Position numbers and translations under genes: made by a program
The notes under the pieces: model-generated
What the model saw: the letters and a program-made list of their open reading frames with translations, nothing else
The model's database searches: none
Told to the model about the DNA's origin: nothing
Shown: positions 15,582 through 22,734 of the stretch, piece after piece
How positions within the stretch are numbered: the stretch's first letter is position 1
How the letters are laid out: each line of letters starts with the position of its first letter
Assembly (NCBI GenBank): GCA_964447335.1
Contig: CAYUSA010000003.1
Span: 1-64,000 of the forward strand
DNA: 64,000 bases
From: HRBIN12 sp964447335
GTDB taxonomy: Bacteria > Actinomycetota > UBA4738 > HRBIN12
Direction of reading: 5' to 3'

Positions 15582-16247
15582 GTGCCATACTGGCCGCAGA
15601 GTACGGAAGCGTCAACGGTCGGTTCGGCCGGAACGTCCGGTACCGAACATCCGGGCGAGATCGGCCGGGAACGGGGGGCGGCGACGGAGCACCCGACGGA
15701 GGATCGGCGGGTCCGCAGGACCCGTCAGCTGCTGTTCGAGGCCCTGATCGAGCTGATCTTGGAGAAGGGCTACGACAAGACCACGATCCAGGACATCATC
15801 GACCGGGCCGACGTCGGCAGGTCGACCTTCTACGCGCACTACCGCGACAAGGACGACCTGTTGCTCGCCCGGATGGAGGAGATCCGCCCGGCCTTCGAAG
15901 CCGCGGACGAGGGTGGCGATCCGAGCGAGGCGATCTTCCGCCACGTCGGCGAGTGGACGCACGTGTACCGGGCGATCGCCGGTCGGCGCGGCGGGCAGGT
16001 CATCCTGGGCCAGTTCCGTCGCGTGCTCACCGAGCAGTACACGGCGAGACTCCGTGCGCGCGTCGATCCGTCACGGCAGCCGGCCGTGCCCCTCGATGCG
16101 GTGGTCGAGTTCCTCGTGAGCGCCGTGATCGCTCTCGTGCAGTGGGGCGTCGACCGCGACGACCCCGTCGCGCCGGAGCGGCTCCACGCGTGCTTCCAGA
16201 CGCTCGTGGTCCCCGGTGTGCGGAAGGCCCTCGGCGTGACGCCGTGA
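15582..16247 (+). CDS. TetR-family transcriptional regulator
   Basis: A 221-residue regulator. The DNA-binding domain is typical: RTRQLLFEALIELILEKGYDKTTIQDIIDRADVGRSTFYAHYRDKDDLL. The C-terminal domain is of the TetR_C 33/AcrR type (VEFLVSAVIALVQWGVDRD). The first 40 residues are low-complexity, and no other in-frame ATG or GTG exists, so the GTG at 15582 is used. It almost certainly represses the divergent DHA2 exporter. The 44-bp gap contains two CGATAT repeats that could be part of its operator. Confidence 0.92.
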   Translation: MPYWPQSTEASTVGSAGTSGTEHPGEIGRERGAATEHPTEDRRVRRTRQLLFEALIELILEKGYDKTTIQDIIDRADVGRSTFYAHYRDKDDLLLARMEEIRPAFEAADEGGDPSEAIFRHVGEWTHVYRAIAGRRGGQVILGQFRRVLTEQYTARLRARVDPSRQPAVPLDAVVEFLVSAVIALVQWGVDRDDPVAPERLHACFQTLVVPGVRKALGVTP

Positions 16248-16250
16248 GGG

Positions 16251-16700
16251 TCATCTGACGGCGCGAGGACCCCAGGTCCTCGCTCTCAGTCGCCCTCCTC
16301 GGCGTCGGACCGTCGCGGCCGCGAGCCGCTCGACGCGCTCGATCTCCTGGGAGAGGGCGGCCTTCGGGACCCGCTGCCACAGGTCCGTGCGGACCTCGCC
16401 CTTCTCGAGCGACCACGCGCCGACCACGCGGCTGTCGAGCACGACCGTCGCGGCGATCCAGCCGTTGATCGTGCGGAAGACGCCCTTGCGGTGCGCGGCC
16501 GGGACCAGGTGCTCGATGTCGCGCGCGGCCGCGAGCACGTACTGGTCGAAAGCTGGGAGCAGGCGCACCTCGGCGCTCGGGCGCTGACGACGGAGCAAGG
16601 GGCGTCCTCCGTGAGCAGCAGGTGCGGGCGGCCCTCGACGTCGACCTCGGCGAGCTCGCCCTGCAGGCGCTCGAACCACGGGCGAACCTTGCCGACAGGC
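16251..16700 (-). pseudogene. HTH_42 (AlkZ-like) gene, frameshifted 3' remnant
   Basis: Two frames hold consecutive parts of an HTH_42 protein. WFERLQGELAEVDVEG and RPHLLLTEDA occur at about 16700-16610. After a frame change near 16590-16600 come AEVRLLPAFDQYVLAA, then GWIAATVVLDSRVVGAWSLE. The N-terminal 250 residues are missing, and the sequence joins a flavodoxin fragment on the other strand at about 16700. The tail after LAAATV also looks degraded. It is not functional. Confidence 0.6.
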
Positions 16701-16704
16701 TGGC

Positions 16705-16921
16705 GCCAGGTTCGACAAGCCCCGCGCCATCACCGGGTCCGCGGTGAAGGGCATCGCGAAACGCCTCGAGCGCCACGGCCACCGCCTGGTCGCGGAGCCG
16801 GAGAGCTTCTTCGTGACGGGAGACCACCGCCTGCAGACTGGCAGACCGACCACGCCACGGGAGTGGGGTGCCGCGCTCGCCGAACACGCGAGCACGGGCG
16901 CCGCCCATCGAGGAGCGTGAG
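16705..16921 (+). pseudogene. Flavodoxin-family protein, C-terminal remnant
   Basis: The frame reads FDKPRAITGSAVKGIAKRLE, RHGHRLVAEPESFFVTG, REWGAALAEHAS and stops at 16921. The pattern (TGSAxxxIAKRL, PESFxVxG, WGxxLA) matches the end of actinobacterial flavodoxin-domain proteins. The N-terminal FMN-binding part is gone. It starts where the HTH_42 remnant on the other strand ends, so one deletion probably removed the starts of both genes. Confidence 0.5.
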
Positions 16922-17035
16922 ACATCGACCTCCGGGCGGGCGCCGGCTTGCGCCCGAGGATCAGATCCTTAGCCTGCCCTTAACCCGCCGTTGGCGATGC
17001 ACTTGCCCCGGTCGCGGTACAAGAGGAGGCAGGAC

Positions 17036-17054
17036 CGGCGGCGAAGAGCCGCCG
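17036..17054 (+). other. Stem-loop in the 5' leader of the TGPTG-repeat gene
   Basis: CGGCGGC-gaaga-GCCGCCG forms a perfect 7-bp stem with a 5-nt loop immediately upstream of the ribosome site GGAAGGGG. It could stabilise the transcript or tune translation. Confidence 0.4.
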
Positions 17055-17071
17055 AGAAGGAAGGGGTGACC

Positions 17072-17575
17072 ATGGAGCGACGCAACGAGGCCTCCCGCCC
17101 CGGGGTCAGGGTCGCGCGTGCCCTCGCGCTCGACGAGAACCGGTCCCGCGGCCGTTCGTCGTGGCTGATCCTGGCGTTGGCGGTGCTCTCGATCCTCACC
17201 ATCGGGCTCCTGCGCCTCGCCCCGGCCTGGGCGGCCGTGGACGACGGTGCTGGGAGATCCGACGACCAGGCGGTGACGCGCTACGACGCCGAGGACGAGG
17301 ACGACGACGGCGACGACGGCGATCACCAGGGTGACGACGGCACGACCGGCGACGCGACCGGCGCGACCGGCACCACGGGTGTGAGCGACCCCGGCTCGCT
17401 GACCGACGGGACCGGCCACACCGGCCCCACCGGCAACACCGGGACCTACACCGACGGGAACGGCGACACCGGTCGAACCGGCAACACGGGACCCGACGAC
17501 GGGACCCTGACCGACGGGAACGACCACACCGGCCCCACCGGCAACACGAACACCGCGACCGACGGTCGAGGCTGA
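17072..17575 (+). CDS. Low-complexity Thr/Gly/Asp-rich membrane-anchored or secreted protein
   Basis: A 167-residue protein of unknown function. After a basic N-terminus (about 30 residues) comes one hydrophobic helix (SSWLILALAVLSILTIGLLRL) ending in APAWA, which could be a signal peptide or an anchor. The outside part is an acidic stretch (DAEDEDDDGDDGDHQGDD) followed by repeats around DGTGHTGPTGNTG, three to four times with variation. The ATG at 17072 has AAGGAAGGGG upstream. It is probably a surface or wall-associated linker-like protein. No enzymatic domain is visible. Confidence 0.75.
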   Translation: MERRNEASRPGVRVARALALDENRSRGRSSWLILALAVLSILTIGLLRLAPAWAAVDDGAGRSDDQAVTRYDAEDEDDDGDDGDHQGDDGTTGDATGATGTTGVSDPGSLTDGTGHTGPTGNTGTYTDGNGDTGRTGNTGPDDGTLTDGNDHTGPTGNTNTATDGRG

Positions 17576-17598
17576 CCCCCCGATCCCCCACGGCCACG

Positions 17599-17627
17599 AA
17601 GGGCGGCCCCCGACGGGGGCCGCCCTT
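17599..17627. terminator. Bidirectional terminator hairpin
   Basis: A perfect 13-bp stem (AAGGGCGGCCCCC and its complement) with a 3-nt loop lies between the convergent repeat-protein and kinase genes. Confidence 0.75.
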
Positions 17628-17631
17628 CCGT

Positions 17632-18549
17632 TCATCGCAACTTCGGGCGCGAGCGTCCGAGGATCCGGCGGGGGCGGATGGCCTCGATGAGCGGCTCGAG
17701 CAGGTCGCCGACCTCGCCGGCGGTCGGTCGCTCCGCGGGCTCGAACGACAGGCACGCGGACACGATCTCGGCCAGAGCGGCGGGGTGATCCGAGAGCGGC
17801 GCGGGGACGTCGCCCGCGAGCTGCGGGAAGCGCTGGAGCGGGTCCTCCCGGTCGAAGCCCTTGGGGCGCGGGAACGGCACGCCGCCGGACACGGCCTCGT
17901 ACAGCGTCGCCCCGAGCCCCCACACGTCCGCGGCCGGACCGATCTCGGCGAGCGTCGGGTCGCACTGCTCCGGAGCCATGTAGGGATCCGTCCCGATGGG
18001 CGCCTGCACGCGTGAGGCGGCCTCGACGGATCGAGCCACGCTCAGGTCGACGAGACGTGGCGGCGCGCCGAGGATCACGTTGCCCGGCTTCACGTCGAGG
18101 TGCACGACCCGCTCGTTCGCGAGGTACTGCAGGGCGCTGGCGAGCTGGAAGGCCAGGGGGACGAGCTGCTCGAGCGCGAGCGAGCCCGTCCGCCGGATGG
18201 TCCGCGCGAGCGTCGGTCCCTCCAGGTGCTCGAGCAGCAGGTGGGGGCGATCCCCCTCGAGCACCGAGCCGAACCCGCGAACGATGACCGGATGCGCGAG
18301 CCGCTCCACGAGCTCCGCCTCGCGCGCCAGGGATCGGAGCGTGTGCTCGTCGCGCACGAGGTGCGGACGGACGAGCTTCGCGACGACGAGCGAGTGGAGG
18401 TGCTCGTCCCACGCGAGGAAGACCTCGTAGTCCCATCCGCCGCCGATCGCACTCAGCGCGAACCGCCCGGGGACGATCTGGTCGCCCTCGGCGAGCCCCC
18501 AGCTCTCACGCCCCGCGCGCTTCGGCTCATCCGCCCTGTCGTGCGGCAC
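17632..18549 (-). CDS. Serine/threonine protein kinase, soluble
   Basis: A 305-residue Hanks-type kinase without a membrane segment. Visible are the VAIK-equivalent LVVAKLVRP, the catalytic loop VVHLDVKPGNVIL, a DFG-equivalent LVDLSVARS, the activation-segment end GTDPYMAPEQCD and DVWGLGATLYEAV. The metal-binding aspartate is kept although FG is replaced by LS. The glycine loop (AIGGGWDYEVFLAW) is loose, as in other actinobacterial members of this branch. The GTG start follows a -10 box TAAGTT by 7 nt, so the mRNA looks leaderless. Substrates are unknown. Confidence 0.9.
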   Translation of the reverse strand: MPHDRADEPKRAGRESWGLAEGDQIVPGRFALSAIGGGWDYEVFLAWDEHLHSLVVAKLVRPHLVRDEHTLRSLAREAELVERLAHPVIVRGFGSVLEGDRPHLLLEHLEGPTLARTIRRTGSLALEQLVPLAFQLASALQYLANERVVHLDVKPGNVILGAPPRLVDLSVARSVEAASRVQAPIGTDPYMAPEQCDPTLAEIGPAADVWGLGATLYEAVSGGVPFPRPKGFDREDPLQRFPQLAGDVPAPLSDHPAALAEIVSACLSFEPAERPTAGEVGDLLEPLIEAIRPRRILGRSRPKLR

Positions 18550-18555
18550 AGCCGC

Positions 18556-18561
18556 AACTTA
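18556..18561 (-). promoter_or_regulatory. -10 element TAAGTT of the kinase gene (leaderless)
   Basis: On the minus strand TAAGTT ends 7 nt before the GTG at 18549, with no ribosome site. Confidence 0.4.
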
Positions 18562-18680
18562 CCCTCGGCCTCGGGGGACGTCGATCCGGACGTAGCGGAC
18601 GCCGTGCTGGTTCACGACGGCCAGGTTCCGCTCCGGGCTAGCTCGGGCTCAGCCACGGCGCTCCATCCTCGCCTCCCCGC

Positions 18681-18974
18681 GTGAGCATCCGGGCCCGCAC
18701 ATCGCGAACCCAGGGCCTGATGCCCCGGCGCGCTCGGGAAGCTCAGCCCACGCGCCGAGCCCGGCTGAGCGTCCAACGGCGGCCCGGCCCGCGCCGGGAC
18801 CAGGTGCTGGAGCGGATGGCGCTCGAGCAGCACACGTCGAAGGCCGCGCTCATCCGCCGCTTCGTGCGCGAGCGCGTGCAACCCCTGCCACCCATCGAGC
18901 ACGACCCTATCTTCTCGATGCTCGGCGTCGACGATTTCGAACCCGAGACCGTGGACGACGTGGTCTATCGGTGA
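18681..18974 (+). CDS. VapB-type antitoxin, N-terminus doubtful
   Basis: The C-terminal 60 residues (RRDQVLERMALEQHTSKAAL, IRRFVRERVQPLPP, then VDDFEPETVDDVVYR) match ribbon-helix-helix antitoxins of the CopG/VapB sort. The expected first strand (of the type RxQxYL) is replaced by QRRPGPRRD, so the beginning may be damaged or shifted. Starts are possible at the GTG 18681 or the ATG 18720. The stop overlaps the toxin's GTG by 4 bp. It should bind and inhibit the PIN toxin downstream if still intact. Confidence 0.6.
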   Translation: MSIRARTSRTQGLMPRRAREAQPTRRARLSVQRRPGPRRDQVLERMALEQHTSKAALIRRFVRERVQPLPPIEHDPIFSMLGVDDFEPETVDDVVYR

Positions 18975-19369
18975 TCTTCGTCGACACGTCGTTCTGGGTC
19001 GCCCTGCGGAACCGGCGCGACGCCCATCACGCGGAGGCGGGCAGGATCCTCTCCGGCCTCGGCGGCGAGACGTTCGTTACGTCGAACCACGTCTGTGGGG
19101 AGACGTGGACGTACCTGCGCCGGAAGGCCGGACACCGATCCACGGTCGGGTTCCTGGACGACCTCCGCCGCTCCCGTCGCGCCGAGGTCGTGCACGTCGA
19201 CACCGAGCTCGAGAAACGGGCCGTGGCATGGCTGAGGACCCACGACGAACGGCAGTACTCGTTCGTCGACGCGACCAGCTTCAGCCTCATGCGCGCGATG
19301 AAGATCCGAGAGGCGCTCACCTTCGATGGCGACTTCACGGCCGCAGGCTTCCGCCAGCGGAGAGCGTGA
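18971..19369 (+). CDS. PIN-domain toxin, VapC family
   Basis: A 132-residue PIN-domain ribonuclease: MIFVDTSFWVALRNRRDAHH with D5, NHVCGETWTYL with E44, then QYSFVDATSFSLM and the final LTFDGDFTAAGF acidic cluster. All catalytic aspartates appear to be kept. The GTG start overlaps the antitoxin stop (GTGA). This branch is distinct from the VapC at 5549. It ends 4 bp before the convergent flavin monooxygenase gene. Confidence 0.92.
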   Translation: MIFVDTSFWVALRNRRDAHHAEAGRILSGLGGETFVTSNHVCGETWTYLRRKAGHRSTVGFLDDLRRSRRAEVVHVDTELEKRAVAWLRTHDERQYSFVDATSFSLMRAMKIREALTFDGDFTAAGFRQRRA

Positions 19370-19372
19370 CCC

Positions 19373-20422
19373 TCAGGTCACTGCGGCCGCTCGGCGGGCG
19401 ACCTCCTGGCGAACGACCGGCGCGACCTCGGTCCCGAACAGCTCGATGGACCGCATGATCTTGTCGTGGGGCATCGGGCCGACGCTGAACTGCACGAGGA
19501 ACCGGTCGTGGTGGAAGATCTCGTGCTGGAACAGGATCTTCTCGATCACCTGCTGCGGGCTCCCGACGAAGTTCGCACCGCGCAGCGTGGCCGCGTCGTC
19601 GTGGTCGGCGCGGCTCATCGGGCTCCATCCACGCTCGCGCCCGATCCGGTTCATCACCTCGGACACAGCCGGGAACGACTCGTCGAGCGCCTCCTGCGGC
19701 GGCGGGGCGCTGGGGCCGGGTGAGTGGATCCGGGGCGGCGGCGGTGGGTCGGACCCGGGGCGCGGCGCCGCCTCTCGGGGGAGCTCCGCGAACGCCGCGA
19801 AGTGCTCGGGCATGCCGCCGATGCTCGCGATCGCCACCGGCAGGCCGAGCGTGCCCGCGCGGATCGCGGACTCGGGGTTGCCGCCGACGGCGATCCAGAT
19901 GGGGATCCGGCGCTGCAGCGGCCGCGGGTAGACGCCGAGGTCCTCGATCGGCGCCCGGTGCTTGCCCGACCAGGTGACGCGCTCGTGCTCGCGGACCTTG
20001 AGCAGGAGCAGCAGCTTCTCGGCGAACAGCTCGTCGTAGTGCTCGAGGTCGTAGCCGAACAGCGGGAACGACTCCACGAACGAGCCTCGGCCGGCCATGA
20101 TCTCGGCGCGCCCGCCCGAGAGCAGGTCGAGCGTCGCGAAGTCCTGGAACACCCGGACCGGGTCGTCGGAGCTGATGACCGAGACGGCGCTCGTCAGCCG
20201 GATCGTCGAGGTGCGCTCAGCAGCGGCGGCGAGCACGACGGCAGGTGCCGACACGGCGAAGTCGGGGCGGTGGTGCTCGCCGACCCCGAACACGTCGAGG
20301 CCGACCTGGTCCGCGAGCTCGATCTCCTCGATCAGATCGCGGAGACGTTGCGCCGGACCCTCGGGCTCGTCGGCGCCCCGACCGGGGGTGACCTCCGCGA
20401 ACGTGTAGATGCCGAACTCCAT
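19373..20422 (-). CDS. LLM-class flavin-dependent oxidoreductase (luciferase-like)
   Basis: A 349-residue TIM-barrel monooxygenase-type protein. The opening MEFGIYTFAEVTPG, GLDVFGVGEHHRPDFAVSAP, the SGGRAEIMAGRGSFVESFPLFGYDL segment and the NFVGSPQQVIEKIL tail are typical of the atypical LLM group labelled SMU_978-like or alkanal monooxygenase-like. It would use reduced FMN or F420, and the substrate is unknown. Oddly, the stretch at about residues 222-252 (PREAAPRPGSDPPPPPRIHS, then PGPSAPPPQ) is proline-rich where relatives carry an ordinary helix-strand, at unchanged length. The catalytic core elsewhere is intact. Confidence 0.88.
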   Translation of the reverse strand: MEFGIYTFAEVTPGRGADEPEGPAQRLRDLIEEIELADQVGLDVFGVGEHHRPDFAVSAPAVVLAAAAERTSTIRLTSAVSVISSDDPVRVFQDFATLDLLSGGRAEIMAGRGSFVESFPLFGYDLEHYDELFAEKLLLLLKVREHERVTWSGKHRAPIEDLGVYPRPLQRRIPIWIAVGGNPESAIRAGTLGLPVAIASIGGMPEHFAAFAELPREAAPRPGSDPPPPPRIHSPGPSAPPPQEALDESFPAVSEVMNRIGRERGWSPMSRADHDDAATLRGANFVGSPQQVIEKILFQHEIFHHDRFLVQFSVGPMPHDKIMRSIELFGTEVAPVVRQEVARRAAAVT

Positions 20423-20587
20423 GGTCCACCGATGGTCTCACGCGGTTCCGCGAGTGATCGACCGGCCCCGCTCGTCCTCACGCGCCGAGCAGCACATCGT
20501 CGAGGAACGAGATCACGCGCCGCTCGTACTCGGCCGGTTCCCTCGGACACGACGGCGGCGATGCGCTCGTCGCGCAGCGCTGAGCGC

Positions 20588-21829
20588 TCAGCCCTTCGCG
20601 ACCAGTCGGTACACCGCCCCCGAGAGCGAGAGCGCGTACAGCTCCCCGTCGGCATCTTCGCCGAAGGACGCGAGGCTCTCGACGACGGGGCCGAGCTCGC
20701 GGTGCTGCCCCGCGACGCCGTCGTGCAGGACGAACCCCTCGAGCCGCCCGCTGCAGAAGTCGGCGAACACGTAGGCGCCGGCGAGGTCGGGGATGGCCTC
20801 GCCTCGGTACACGTACCCACCCGTCACGGCGCACACGCTGCCGTCGTGCGGGTACTCGAACACCGGGACCACCATCGCAGGGTCGGTGGACCCGCTCTCG
20901 AACGGGTGCGTCCCCTCGCGGGCGTCCCAGCCGAAGTTGAGCCCGCCCGCCGAGCCCGCCTGTTCGACGTCGATCTCCTCCCACGAGTCCTGACCGACGT
21001 CGCCGATCCACAGGTCGCCGGTGCCGCGATCGAACGAGAAGCGCCACGGGTTGCGCAGGCCGTACGCCCAGATCTCGGGGCGCACCTCGTCCCGGCCGAC
21101 GAACGGGTTGTCGGGCGGGATGGCGTACGGCTCGCCGTCCGATGGACGAGGCGAGATCCGCAGCAGTTTGCCGAGCAGCGTCGAGAGCGACTGCGCGCGC
21201 CCTTCCGGATCGCCAGCGCTCCCGCCGTCGCCGAGTGCGACGTACAGGTAGCCGTCGGGGCCGAACGCGAGGTTCCCGCCATTGTGGTTCGAGTACGGCT
21301 GCTCCACGCGCAGGACCTCGCGCTCGCTCGCCGGGTCGATGCCGCCGTCGCCGGCGCGGAACTCGAGGAGGCGCGTGTCGCCGTTCACGTCGGTGAGGTC
21401 CACGTACAGGAACCCGCCGTCCGGTGAGAACGCCAGGCCAAGCAACCCCTGCTCGGAGCCGAGCGACACCCGGTCCGAGATGTCCAGGACGACCTCCGGC
21501 TCCCGGCCGTCAACGAGCGCCACGACGCGCCCAACCTTCTCCGCGACGTAGAGCGCCGGGTCGTCCGCTCGCACCGCGAGCGCGATCGGCTGGTCGAGCA
21601 CCGCCACCTGCTCCAGCCCGACGTTCGCGTCGCCGAGCGATGCGTTCTCGGTCGGACTCGGCTCGGGCGTGGTCGACGTCGCACCGGCGCTCGGCTCCGT
21701 CGGCGTCGGCCGGTCGGCGCCGTCGCCGGACGTGCACGCTCCGACGAGCAGGCCGATCGAAAGGAGGGACGCCGTGAGCCGCCACCCGCTGGGACGGTGT
21801 GACGGCTCACGACTCGTGCGACGCTTCAC
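20588..21829 (-). CDS. PQQ-dependent sugar dehydrogenase-like lipoprotein (GSDH family)
   Basis: A 413-residue secreted beta-propeller. A lipoprotein signal (LLSIGLLVGAC) is followed by a Ser/Thr/Pro linker and the glucose/sorbosone dehydrogenase fold: LLGLAFSPDGGFLYVDLTD, VEQPYSNHNGGNLAFGPDG, ALGDGGSAGDPEGRAQ, YGLRNPWRFSFD and LNFGWDAREGTH. Homologues oxidise aldose sugars at the outer face with PQQ. PQQ synthesis genes are not in the window. A -10 box TAGCCT ends 7 nt before the GTG start. Confidence 0.92.
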   Translation of the reverse strand: MKRRTSREPSHRPSGWRLTASLLSIGLLVGACTSGDGADRPTPTEPSAGATSTTPEPSPTENASLGDANVGLEQVAVLDQPIALAVRADDPALYVAEKVGRVVALVDGREPEVVLDISDRVSLGSEQGLLGLAFSPDGGFLYVDLTDVNGDTRLLEFRAGDGGIDPASEREVLRVEQPYSNHNGGNLAFGPDGYLYVALGDGGSAGDPEGRAQSLSTLLGKLLRISPRPSDGEPYAIPPDNPFVGRDEVRPEIWAYGLRNPWRFSFDRGTGDLWIGDVGQDSWEEIDVEQAGSAGGLNFGWDAREGTHPFESGSTDPAMVVPVFEYPHDGSVCAVTGGYVYRGEAIPDLAGAYVFADFCSGRLEGFVLHDGVAGQHRELGPVVESLASFGEDADGELYALSLSGAVYRLVAKG

Positions 21830-21833
21830 GCGT

Positions 21834-22415
21834 TCAGGCTACCGGCCTCCGCCGGCGACGCTCGAGGACGAGCGCACCCGAGACCAGGAGCAGCAGCCCG
21901 AACGTCGCGAGGGCGATGAACGGCCACGCGCCCGCGTTGATCTGGACACGGGTCGAGCTCGCGACCGGCGCGGCCTGCAGCGCCGACGCGGTTCCCGGCG
22001 TGACCGGTCCGGCGGCGGTCGTCGTGCTGATCGCGCCGCCCGCGCCGTCGCCGACGACGACCGTGCCGACCATCCCCACGTGGTAGGTGCACACGTACGG
22101 GTACACGCCGGCCTTCGCGAACGCGTACGTCGCCTCGCGCCCGCTCTTCAGCACGTCGTAGCTTCCCCACGCGCCGTTCGCGCCGAGGACCGTGTGCGGC
22201 ACGGGATCCGTGTTCGCGAACGTCACCTCGTCGCCCGGCTCGACCCGCAGGATCGTCGGCGTGAAGCAGTACGAAGCGATGTCGACCCGCGTGCCGGCCT
22301 CGTCGGTGACCGGTCCGCCGCACCCGCCGCCGCCGCTCGCCGAGGCGACGCCGGGCACGAACGAGAACGCCGCGACCATCACGAGCGTCGCGGCGAGGAA
22401 CGCACCTCGATGCAT
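21834..22415 (-). CDS. Membrane-anchored cupredoxin/plastocyanin-like protein
   Basis: A 193-residue exported protein. A signal peptide (FLAATLVMVAAFSFVPGVASA) is followed by a cupredoxin domain with copper ligands His in DPVPHTVLG and Cys-His-Met in YPYVCTYHVGM. A linker, a C-terminal membrane helix (WPFIALATFGLLLLVSGALVL) and an ERRRRR anchor come last. It should carry a type 1 copper centre and shuttle electrons at the cell surface. The adjacent sugar dehydrogenase is a conceivable partner. The ATG at 22415 was preferred over 22430 because it has a GGCAGGAG-like ribosome site. Confidence 0.9.
   Translation of the reverse strand: MHRGAFLAATLVMVAAFSFVPGVASASGGGGCGGPVTDEAGTRVDIASYCFTPTILRVEPGDEVTFANTDPVPHTVLGANGAWGSYDVLKSGREATYAFAKAGVYPYVCTYHVGMVGTVVVGDGAGGAISTTTAAGPVTPGTASALQAAPVASSTRVQINAGAWPFIALATFGLLLLVSGALVLERRRRRPVA
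21836..21841 (-). promoter_or_regulatory. -10 element TAGCCT of the sugar dehydrogenase gene (leaderless)
   Basis: Minus-strand TAGCCT ends 7 nt before the GTG at 21829 and lies within the last codons and stop of the upstream cupredoxin gene. Confidence 0.45.
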
Positions 22416-22435
22416 GCTCCTGCCTGCCATGGGGT

Positions 22436-22615
22436 GTCGAGGAGCCCGACGAGGTCCTCCGAGGCCTCCACACGTACCTCCGGCGGTTCCCGGCAGCCGC
22501 GCGGGCGGTGGGCGTGAAACCCGATGCCAACGAGGACACGCTCCGCGCGGCGGCAGAGCGCTGCGTCCTCGTGCGGATCCAGACCGAACGAGGGGAGGCG
22601 CCACCACCGATGTGA
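22436..22615 (+). pseudogene. 3' remnant, possibly a deazaflavin-dependent nitroreductase-type gene
   Basis: A 59-codon stretch (VEEPDEVLRGLHTYLRRFPA, ARAVGV, DTLRAAAERCVLVRIQ) ends in TGA at 22613-22615. It resembles the C-terminus of F420/PPOX-like deazaflavin oxidoreductases and has no start of its own. It begins just outside the divergent cupredoxin gene, so its 5' part has been deleted. The family call is tentative. Confidence 0.35.
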
Positions 22616-22734
22616 CGGCGTCGGTTCCGGCGCTGGCGGGGCCCTCGGACGGCTACGGTGGGACCCGACACGACCGGGAGCTGCGGACCCCGTTGCCTCC
22701 TGGATGACCGCACCCCGCCGATCCGGGAGGGACC

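Noticed and set aside
13954..15747. A 597-codon plus-strand open frame opposite the DHA2 exporter
   Set aside because: The translation is Arg/Asp/His/Glu low-complexity, typical of antisense to membrane genes. No start site or homology.
17370..17570. Repeats around ACCGGCCCCACCGGCAAC
   Set aside because: Coding repeats of the TGPTGNTG protein, not an independent repeat element.
20478..20580. Minus-strand frame ending FLDDVLLGA that recalls the end of an alpha/beta hydrolase
   Set aside because: About 30 residues, no catalytic motif, no start. Similarity too weak to annotate.
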